Below are positions 54,891 through 64,000 of a DNA stretch of 64,000 nt, piece by piece. The translations under genes were made by a program, and so were the position numbers. The stretch comes from Arcuatula senhousia. Taxonomy: Eukaryota > Mollusca > Bivalvia > Mytilida > Mytilidae. The stretch's first letter is position 1; each line of letters opens with the position of its first letter. The notes under the pieces are model-generated. The model was not told where the DNA came from. It ran no database searches and was given only the letters and a program-made list of their open reading frames with translations. The stretch spans positions 35,431,275 to 35,495,274 of the forward strand of contig OZ020308.1 in the NCBI GenBank assembly GCA_963971305.1, in the 5' to 3' direction.

Positions 54891-55973
54891 AAGAAGCAGA
54901 GGTACCAATGGGGTATCCGAATATCAAAAGTCCGAAAGGGCAGAGACAAAACCAGTTCACAACAACAAGAACGGGACAAAAACAGACAACATGTAAAACA
55001 TGGAAACACAAAACAACTGAATATCAATCAACAACGCGAACTCCAGTCGAACCAAGAGTGAACTCAGGTGCTCCGGAAGAGTAAGCAGTTCCTGCTTGCT
55101 ATAGCACACCCGTCGCGTTGCCAATAGTCCATTCAGCGTGTCAAATACGGTAAAGGAAGACAAAACAAAACCCTATGACAAACCAACGTCTGCACTCATC
55201 TGAGAGATCGAAATCCCATATTTGTCTACAAGTGCATGATGTCTTCCGTAAAATTTGCTCAGCCCACAGAGCGACCAAGTGTGTACCCTAGGTGGCTGAA
55301 TAGGGTGGCCCTCGTCCGCGGGGGTTGTCGGGTCTATAATACGGAAACCCTGACCGCCGACCATAGTGGGCCAACGTGTGTGCCACACTTCATGCACGTA
55401 AAAGACCCCTTTGTGGACCGCCAAGTAGTGCACCACATAGGCTAAATTTTCCGCCCCTAACCACCTCTCCCCTTTTCCTGTGGTTCTTCAAAATTTACCG
55501 GTCCTTTGTGTCCCATCCCAACCCCATATTTGATTTGTCATCATCATCTCATGTTCATTTTATCATCCTTTTCATGCTCATCGCCTGTAAATAACCTATA
55601 TAAGCGTTGCACGGGCGTAAAACACCAACTCACTCACTCACTCTTGAGTGAAGACAGCAACCGAGGAGCAACATAACCCTGTGTGAGCAATTTTTGCGTC
55701 AGACGTGTCGCTCTGCTAAGGAAATCGATGTAAGTCCCGCACGCTCTGGAGTAACGAATCAATTGAGATACGTAAACTCCATAAGCTGGAGCGGACGGAA
55801 TGTTGCTACACAAGAAGGGGAAGTTGACGATTGGAAAGTTGAAGTCATCACGTTTGTCATAGAGCCTTGTTGAAAGTCTTCCTTGAGAGTCAATTTCGAG
55901 ATGTAGATCTAAATATGAAGCAGACTTCCTAGAATCCGTTGTGTCCTTTATCTCAAGCTCCTGTGGATTGAAA
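54891..55973 (-). pseudogene. RT-element 3' end, copy C, with nested truncated SINE
   Basis: The best-preserved copy. From 55973 the minus strand reads LEIKDTTDSRKSASYLDLHL, then LYDKRDDFNFPIVNFPFLCS, AYGVYVSQLIRYSRACGTYI and FLSRATRLTQKLL. After the SINE it continues FYGRHHALVDKYGISISQ and stops at 55173. No stop or frameshift occurs in these 135 codons apart from the SINE. I recognise this as the C-terminus of a reverse-transcriptase ORF found in mobile elements of cnidarians, molluscs and fish; the clade name is uncertain. It is 5' truncated near 55973, next to a T-rich run. Confidence 0.75.
55257..55642 (+). mobile_element. SINE subfamily A, 5'-truncated, copy 10
   Basis: It starts within the element at GCTCAGCCCACAGAGCG, lacks the first 110 bp and has an internal 9-bp gap near 55380. 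The empty site is seen at 37378-37385 in RT-element copy A. No target duplication is obvious. Confidence 0.88.
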
Positions 55974-56266
55974 AAGAAAAAACTTTGACATTGGTTTTAT
56001 TTTGAAGCAAATATATTAACTTCATACCTGTCAAAAAATTACCGTACCTTACACTGAATAACGGAAAAAACTGGTTTACTGTTGAAAGTCTGGTACATTA
56101 CAGTTAAACTGGACCTTCCGTCAAAATTTATTGTGAATTTTTTAAATAAACAGTAAAATCAACAAACTTATTTATTTCCTCATTATAAAATGTTCCTCAT
56201 TCGTACAAAATTCAACCATCATATACTTATTCGTCTTATAGTTTTTTTCTTTTTCAATCCATTTAG

Positions 56267-56727
56267 GTCCCGTGCGGACTGGGGTGAGGAAAAGGCTCGC
56301 AGCAGAGCCTTGTTTGTCGTAAGAAACGACTAAGGGTTTTGGGATTCTGACGAAGGGTCAGAGCTTAGCCAAAAGAGCGACCAAGTGTGTACCCTAGGTG
56401 GCTTAATTGGGTAGCCCTCGTCCGCGGGGGTTGTCAGGTCTATAATACGGAAACCCTGACCGCTGTCGATAATGGGCCAATGTATGTGGAGAGTGTCACG
56501 CTTCATGCACATAAAATATCCCTTAGTGGACCGCTAAGTAGTGTACCACATAGGCTTAATTTACCGCCCCTAAGATTCACACTCCCTTTTCCTGTTGTTC
56601 ACAATTTATCGGTCCTTTGGTTCCCACCCCACCCCCATAATTTATTTATCATCGTCATTTCATGTTCATTTTATCACCCAATAGAGCGTTGCACGGGCGT
56701 AAAATTCCAACTCACTCACACACTCAC
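56267..56727 (+). mobile_element. SINE subfamily A, older copy 11
   Basis: Complete but diverged. A 7-bp TCCATTT duplication is possible at about 56258 and 56728. Confidence 0.82.
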
Positions 56728-58990
56728 TCCATTTCGGGAACTTAATTGTCTGAAAAGGGAAGGTTGGTCCTCAACTCGATCTTGAATTAGTGGTTTTATA
56801 CCTAATCGTCTATTTTCAAGGGAGGTTTGGTTAAGCGTCTTTGTAATCGAGACTGGGATATATTCGGCCAATCACATTGTTGTTTAAATAAAGACAAGGC
56901 GTACATGTCAGGCAATTTTAGCCATTTAATAGTTAGTCATCTACACTGATTATAGAAACTATTACTTCACTAAAGAATAAAATATTCAGTGGTTTTTGTC
57001 CCTCCTGCGAAGCGGAGCGAGACGGCTTTAACGTTTGTGTTAAGGTGTATGAACATCTCCATGTCTATCTCAGGAACTATTAGTTTTAGGGAGTAGCTTA
57101 GCACAGTTGCATCCCCATCTATTTATATATAATTACCTTGACCTTGAATTTCCGGTTGAGTGATTTTGAATACATATTATAGCAATTTTAAGGTTTTATG
57201 AGCACCTCAACATCTCAAAATGCATAAGTATAAGTCCTAGGTTAATGCACAACATTTCCTGATTACTTTGAAAAAGTTAAATCGTCTGACACCATAAGTC
57301 TAATTGAAACCAACTTATTATGTTATGCCTATTAACCTTTACATCAAACATATATGTCAGGTGAGCGATTCAAGCTCCTTGGATCCTCTTGCTAATTTAG
57401 TTATGTTTTCTTGCAAAGATATAAATGGCAAACATTTCAAAGGTGCTAGCAACATGAAGAAATAAATAAAGAATTTCTGTTCTCCAAACTACCCTTTACA
57501 GACAGTAAGTTAAACAAAGATTGTGTCTAGTCTATAACAATTTCCTATGAAAAGTCTAGAGGAGTTATATTTTCCACCATTTTGGGCCAACTGTAGGACC
57601 AGTGGACATTGATGGCTATTACGCTGGACACTACTGGATCGGCCTTGAAGATAAATTGCTGAAACTCTTTTTACACTACTGAACAATAAACAAGCGCAAA
57701 GTCACCATGACTTTAACATTACTCGTCAAGTAAAATTTGTCTACGTGATTTTTGGCTTTACCAGTGCTAATTACACTGAAGATATTGACTGTTTTGCCAT
57801 TAAATTTCGGATTATCAATTGCCACTGGTTAAAGAAAGCTGTGTTGTGTGCACTTTAAAATCTTGTTATTCCTTGGGCCAACTGTAAGACCAGTGGACAT
57901 TGATGTCTATTGGATGGAGTGTATTAAGTGATTTTTCAGTAGACTTAGGTTTGAGAAATAAGATAGTGGGAAAACGACCCTCAATAATATTTATTAGAAG
58001 AAAAACTACTGTAAATGTTGTAAAATCTCCCTGCTCGTAAACAGGCATTCACCATTTTGTTACCTGAATCTTTATCGTTCGAAATGTTGCCAAAAATTAT
58101 TACATAAGTTATACATATCATATTATTTTATACAAATATTTATCGAGCTAATGGCGATATCAATGTACATGTATATATTGTTGACATCAAATCGTATTCA
58201 TCATGTTAATGGATATTAAATCATCTATTTCGTGGAAACTATTTACACTGCTTGAAATATATCTTTGCTACAATTTATGTCATAGGAATGGCTGTTTTGT
58301 AGATTTATGGGACTATAGTTCGAGTAAATAACGCGCACCGAGCCACACAGTTGAAATTATTGCTTGTTTTATTATATTCTAATTGATATTGGTTAACTTA
58401 GACTACGATATCTATTACTACTGTATTTGAGAATTATTGTTTTATTTAATTAAGAAGTGGATTTATTTAATTTTTTAGTCATTAAATTACAACCAAAGAG
58501 TCATATGCACCATTGATTGTCAACAATTTCAGCGGTTATTTAAGACAGAAACACTAACAATTAAGAATTCAGTTGATACCTTTTCCGAAGAAGAGCTCAC
58601 ACACTACTGGTTATAGGGCTGTATTCTGCATACAACGTAAATATCATAAAAAATGCGATTAAAAGTAACACAAGATTTTTTTTGTCTGACCGTCACACTT
58701 TAAACTTTCAATACGTCCCTATATTTTTACCAACTTTATTTAAAATTAGAAAGAGGAAAATGTAATATGTTTATGATGCCATTAATAAAATGAATCACTA
58801 TAAAAACAAAACATTAACATAACCGAGTCATACATTGTCAAATAAAATTAGCTATCTTAGCTAAACAAATAACTCCTTAACATTTGTATAATAAAAAGCC
58901 TTTCTTTTTGACCTCCAAGACTGTGTCTTAGAACTTCGCAGTGGATTTTCCTATCACATCCAAAACTCCATTATTAGCTTGATTTTTTTT
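56728..58990. other. Long stretch without a supported gene
   Basis: It holds the end of the GTGAGCGATTCAAGCTCCTTG repeat at 57360-57392. A direct repeat lies 290 bp apart: GGGCCAACTGTAGGACCAGT at 57584 and GGGCCAACTGTAAGACCAGT at 57876, each followed by GGACATTGATG. The remainder is AT-rich. Confidence 0.45.
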
Positions 58991-60515
58991 TATACGACCG
59001 CAAAATTTTGCAATCGTATAATGTTATGGCGATGTCGTCGTCGTCGTCGTCGTTGTCGTCTGGGAACATTTGGTTTCCGTGCGATAACTTGAGTAAATGT
59101 TGACCAATTGTTTTAAAATTTTGATATGATGTTTGTAACCACTAAAGGAAGGTTGGTATCGTATTTGGGGTTTGTAGCCCCTACCGTTTAAGAAAAAGGG
59201 CCAAAAGGGGCTAAAACGGGTGTATTGACAAAACTGTTGTAAAATGTTTGTTATTCATTCGATTTTGAAAATTCTTTTTTTAATGAATTCTTCATTAAAT
59301 TCTGTCAACTTAATGTGTCAATGATTTTGATATTCATTGCACCGTCACATTGCTACAGGGGGTCAAAAAGGGGCAACACCCCAAAAATCGACTTTTTTAT
59401 TTGTGTTCCGATCTTCAAAATCTTTTTTTCATTGTGAAAATCCCTGCCTGCGTTTTTCAATCAGATTTGCAATATCGCTTACCATTTTTGAGAAATTAGG
59501 GGTCAAAGGGGCCAAAAACGCCATTTTTAAAAGTGTGTCAATGCAAATAGTCTATACCAAAAATCAAGTTGTAGTGGGCCTGCCAATTGTTATGAAGTTT
59601 ATATATGATGATTATATCCACTAAAGGAATCTTGGTTTTGTATTTGGGGTTTGTGGCCCCTACTGTTTTAGAAAAAAGGGCTAAAACGGGTGTATTGACA
59701 AAACTGTTGTAGAACAACACCCCAAAAATCGACTTTTTTATTTGTGGTCCGATTTTCAAAATCTTTTTTTCATTGTGAAAATCCCTGCCTGCGTTTTTCA
59801 ATCAGATTTGCAATATCGCTTACCATTTTTGAGAAATAAGGGGTCAAAGGGGCCAAAAACGCCATTTTTAAAAGTGTGTCAATGCAAATAGTCTATACAA
59901 AAAATCAAGTTGAAGTGGACCTGCCAATTGTTATGAAGTTTATATATGATCATTATATCAACTAAAGGAATCTTGGTTTTGTATTTGGGGTTTGTGGCCC
60001 CTACTGTTTTAGAAAAAAGGGCTAAAGCGGGTGTATTGACAAAACTGTTGTAGAATGTTTATTATTCATTAGATTTTGAAAATGCTTTCTTTGTTGAATT
60101 GATCATTAAATTCTGTCAACAAAATGTGTCAATGATTTGATATGTTTTTCACCATAACATTGTTACAGGGGGCTAAAGACAGGCCACGCCCATAAAATCA
60201 ACTTTTTTATTTGTGGTCCGATTTTCAAAATCTTTTTTTCATCGGATTCCATGTACACAATTTCCTATTATTTTTTATCGGATAAGCAATATCTTTTACC
60301 ATTTTTGAGGAATTAGGGATCAAAGGGCAAAAATTGTAAATTAATACATGTATAGAAATAAGGCTAGATGTTGATGTAAATATATTTGTCAAAAATGCAT
60401 TTCTATAAGTCCACCACAGGATGCATGTGTCAAAAAGCTTTGTAAGTCCACCATGGGCTTTATGTGACCAAAGCAATGGACTATCCATATTGGGCCTCCA
60501 GCGTAGCTTTTTATT
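58991..60515 (+). mobile_element. TACGACCGCAA family, copy IV
   Basis: It starts TATACGACCGCAAAATTTTG with a TCGTCGTCGTCGTCG run (59036-59058). It contains two near-identical 360-bp units (about 59380-59740 and 59715-60075), each with TTTTTCATTGTGAAAATCCC and TTGGTTTTGTATTTGGGG. It ends CCAGCGTAGC after TTGGGCC, missing the TTGCGGTCGTA tip. Confidence 0.72.
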
Positions 60516-60523
60516 TTAATTAC

Positions 60524-60663
60524 CTTTGTTTCCCATCCCACCCCCATATTTCATTCATCATCATCATCATTTCATGTTCATTTTATCATCCTTTTCATGT
60601 TCATCGCCTGTAAATAACCTATATAGCGTTGCACGGGCGTAAAACACCAACTCACTCACTCAC
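60524..60663 (+). mobile_element. SINE subfamily A, 3' fragment
   Basis: It runs from CCTTTGTTTCCCATCCCACC to a CACT tail, only the last 140 bp. It abuts copy IV of the TACGACCGCAA family. Confidence 0.85.
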
Positions 60664-61669
60664 TAGATGACCTTGACCTTGAGACACTGTACCCTGGAAA
60701 GAATTCAATGTAATTTTCAGTTAATATGATGTCTGTTGAATATAATAGTTAAATATGGTTTACTTGAACATTAAGAAACAGTATTTTCGTGAAAATATTG
60801 AACAATGCAGAAATGGTCATTTTTCACAAATTACCATGATAACCAACTTTAACAGTGTTTCTAATTGTTAAAGACACCTTTTGTTACCCCATAGAGATTT
60901 TTTTAAATTTTAGATATCAATCTATGTAATTATGTTCATCTTGAGTTTATGTGATTGGTGCATTTTCTGAAAATTCAGGCAGTAAAGTGGCAAAACGGTA
61001 TTTTTTTGTCACAAAATTTACAAAAAAATGCATGATTTCTTGACATATTCGATAGCCTCGTTCTGACTACACCTTTATAAATAGCCTTCAAACTGTTTTG
61101 AATATTTTCAATGAGGTATTCAATCAAGTATATATTAAAAGTGCTATTGAAATGGGATTGATTTTGTTTAACGAATTGGAAACTTAATATAGGCTATTTT
61201 GCGGTATGAGAAATGGTCAAAAATAGCCGCCACGGTTACCATGGCAACCATGGTCAATCATAACAAACAGTCATTATTTCTGTGATCCAGTGGTCAATAT
61301 CAGGTTTTAAAATGAAAATTAGCAAAATCTGAGACATGTCATGTCCCAGTTATTTTGATGTTTAGGGATAAATGGTCATAAATTTTGTGAACAAGGCTAT
61401 ATTACATTAGGGGTTATTCTTAAAATGACTAGCATTTACTTTTCAATGTTTAAACATAAGCCTACCTCAGACAGCTTACATTAACATGTGCATATATCTT
61501 GATTTTTAATAATCATCATTGCTCATTATTTGTTCGATGTACTAGTATTGAAAATATTTTTGCACAGGTTGAAAAAGGATTTCTATTATAATAGACATTT
61601 TTAATGCGCATCTTTGTATTGTGCTACCTTTAATAATTGATAGTTCTATTTCTTTTTCAATTTTTTAAC
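60664..61669. other. Non-coding stretch
   Basis: Nothing supported apart from a local CCACGGTTACCATGGCAACCATGG palindromic cluster near 61231. Confidence 0.4.
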
Positions 61670-61670
61670 A

Positions 61671-61868
61671 GCTGAGGGAATGTTAATAGAGAATTTATTA
61701 TGGTTGATGCACGGTGTTTTGCTTTGTCATCCTAAATATGACAACGAAGAGTGTTTTTCAACCGGGGTTTCAACAAACAGTAACGAATCAACTCTTCCGG
61801 TACTGATTCATGCCAAACAACAAAAAGAAAAAAATATCTTATTTTGTTTGTACGATTTATTCGTTTGA
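61671..61868 (+). CDS. Possible exon after a strong acceptor
   Basis: TTCTTTTTCAATTTTTTAACAG ends at about 61670, and the next frame reads EGMLIENLLWLMHGVLLCHP, then KYDNEECFSTGVSTNSNEST, to TGA at 61866. Composition is normal but no motif is known. The last residues overlap the palindromic repeat that follows. Confidence 0.25.
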   Translation, partial: AEGMLIENLLWLMHGVLLCHPKYDNEECFSTGVSTNSNESTLPVLIHAKQQKEKNILFCLYDLFV

Positions 61869-62270
61869 ACGGTTATTAATTAGTTAAAGCTATTAATTAT
61901 GAATAAATCGTACAAATGATATAAAAAACCGTTCAAACGATTTGATAAACCATACAAACGAATTATATTAAATCATTTAAACGGTTTCATAATCCGTTCA
62001 AACAAAATAATAAATTGTTTAAATCGTACATACGAATTTTTTAGGTTCGAAAATGGAAAAATTTCGTAACAGATTTCTCAGCTACTATTTATCCTAGGCT
62101 TTTGATAAATAAACCGTTTAAACAATTTAATTAACCATCCAAACGAGTAATAAATCGTTTACAGTGTAACAATGTAATGAACCGCTCAAACGTGTTAAAA
62201 AATTGCACATACGATTAAATTAACCATACAAATTAATTAACCATTGAAACGATTTTAACCAGTTTCATCT
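61845..62270. repeat. Palindrome-rich region built on CGTTTGAACGG and TCGTACAAA
   Basis: TTTGTACGATTTATTC (61848-61863) is inverted as GAATAAATCGTACAAA (61901-61916). AACCGTTCAAACGA, its complement and partial forms recur about ten times to 62270. Confidence 0.6.
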
Positions 62271-63464
62271 AGCAACAGCATCAAAACTTTCGATTTTCTC
62301 CACTCTTTACACTTCTATTCCGCATGCAAAACTCAAATCACGATTGGCACAGCTGATTAAACGCAGATTTTCAAAAAGAATGGAAAAGACAAATATTTGG
62401 CAGTCGATTCCTTAACTTGACTATTGTAACGCATTGCTGTATGGTCTTCCTGTGTGTATTACAGAGGTTCCAGATTTTTCAGCTACTATTAATTCTAGGC
62501 TTTTGATATTTGGTATGCAGCTTCAGGTAGGGCTCTCAGTTTGTAGGTCTGTCACTTACCAACTTCCTGCTTAGCGAACGGACATAGAATTTACGTTCGG
62601 CGGGGGACTTAGGAATTCCGTTCTTGTTCACTTAATGAAATCCGGCCAATAAACATGCATGTTTACAAATGTATAACTGAGATGTAAGAGTCATGATTCA
62701 AGTTCGAATTTTATTATACAAAGCTGCTCTTATACATGTTATAATTGGTTTCGTTTAAATCTTTTGACTAGAGTGTCCCTGGTTTATCTAACATAATACC
62801 ATGCAGTTTCATGCGTAGCAAAATCTATTGCCAAGAACTTATTTTTATAAATGTCCTCTCCCATTACTGGTTATTTTGAAAGCTGACGCAGAATACAAAG
62901 ATAGTAGGAACTTCTTTTTTAAAGTTTTTAAGATAAATATTGATCTGATGGTAACATGTAAGATTGTGGGCTGTCTTGACACTTATTCTACGTCTCACTA
63001 TTTTCTATCTATATATTGACTAAAGGGAAGTTTCCAACAAGAATGTTATCGAATATTCACAGGTACCTGGGGAATGTACGAGTATCCTTTATTTTTCACC
63101 AAAACAGCTGAGGAGACTCTGTATAATAGACTGGATGAAGAGGAATAGTGTTTCGACTTGGGAGCCTTTGAGGCTAAAAGATTGTTCAGACTTTCGTAAG
63201 CTTGAGAACTTGATAAATTTGCAAGCTTCTCGGAATTGTTCTTTAGCTTTCCAATAAACAGCTTTTCAAAATCTTCTTAAAGTCCATTAGACTTCAAGTA
63301 TTTTCCATATGGCGGTATTGTATTTTGCTGGTTTCTTTATGTATCCACACCAGACTTTTGGCAATTATCATGGTTTCCAAATGGATGATTGGAGAAGGCC
63401 ATCAACCCATTCTCAATTCCAGTTTTGTTGCCCTGGTTCTGGTCAATCAATGATTGATGGGTCC
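62271..63464. other. No supported gene
   Basis: 62480-62600 is a diverged scrap of the CTTCCTG...GGTATGCAGCTTCAG tandem unit found at 50597-51240. GCGTAGCAAAATCTATTGCC near 62814 resembles the retrozyme tail. Otherwise AT-rich. Confidence 0.4.
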
Positions 63465-63612
63465 GATTACATTTGAAAGTAATCGATTAAATTACAATTA
63501 CTTTGCTAATTTTACGATTAAATTAAATTACAATTACAGCCAATTTGAAAAGTAATCGATTAAATTACAATTACTTTGCCAAATTTACGATTAAATTACA
63601 ATTACAACCATT
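63465..63612. repeat. Two-copy tandem repeat, about 78 bp
   Basis: AAAGTAATCGATTAAATTAC, AATTACTTTGC(T/C)AA and TTTACGATTAAATTA occur twice. Confidence 0.75.
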
Positions 63613-64000
63613 TATCATGAATCATTTCCCAAAATTATAAAATCTCTGTGTAAAATTTAGACCACTACGATATGTAGGTAATGAGTGTAAGAAATTGTGG
63701 AAGAACAGACAGACAAGTGAAATCCATTAGTATTACATATTTTAAAGTTTTAAGTAAAAAAAAATTATTCCTCACTAAATTAATCGCATCATTATGATCA
63801 CAGACAATCATAAAGGAAAAAGTGTTTGCTAATTGAATTAATAACGAAGGCAGACATCTCCTTGTGTTTTTTTTTCTTCAATTTCATCAATTTTTTTACA
63901 AAATTCTTTTTAAAATGATTGCGATCACTGTTTTTTTCATATTGGAATGGGTTAGGATCTTTTTGCCCTTTCGAAACCAGTAATATCGTCATCTCCGGCT
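63613..64000. other. Non-coding right edge
   Basis: AT-rich; nothing supported. Confidence 0.35.

Overview
The window is animal nuclear DNA, most likely from a marine bivalve and probably a mussel (Mytilidae). This is inferred from repeat and protein families remembered from that group, not from a database search. It is AT-rich, has spliced gene fragments with clear GT/AG sites, and is dominated by nested transposable elements. I see no prokaryotic operon, rRNA, tRNA or CRISPR array.

Layout. 1-5680: minus-strand 3' part of a large gene with an XRN/FEN-like nuclease motif and a cysteine-rich CXC-like motif. It runs off the left edge and carries two in-frame stops and one frameshift. 5681-9967: mostly non-coding, with two isolated exon candidates, a minisatellite and a TTAA-flanked MITE. 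9968-16920: a decayed minus-strand zinc-finger gene broken by a long SINE and by a 4.8-kb DIRS retrotransposon (gag, RT/RNase H/methyltransferase-like, tyrosine recombinase). 17100-20113: coiled-coil gene remnant and a long tandem-structured repeat. 20197-31920: two LINE copies flanking about 6 kb, with the two complementary halves of one SINE at the outer edges. The 6 kb holds MITEs, SINEs, a HIRAN-like remnant and a hammerhead-ribozyme retrozyme. 32428-33890: Penelope-like element fragment with a GIY-YIG domain, flanked by hairpin MITEs. 34437-43924: LINE fragment, RT-element 3' ends and SINEs. 44135-48535, 49485-51810 and 58991-60515: four copies of a family with TACGACCGCAA/TTGCGGTCGTA ends. 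51934-56730: mosaic elements, SINEs and MITEs. 60664-64000: mostly featureless AT-rich DNA.

The commonest element is a long SINE of about 480-505 bp in two subfamilies: A with a CACT tail and B with an AACT tail. There are at least 15 full or partial copies. Eight have 9-14 bp target-site duplications, and several insertions are confirmed by an empty paralogous site elsewhere in the window. No gene here is certainly intact. The best-preserved coding regions are the DIRS RT and recombinase ORFs and the left-edge gene.
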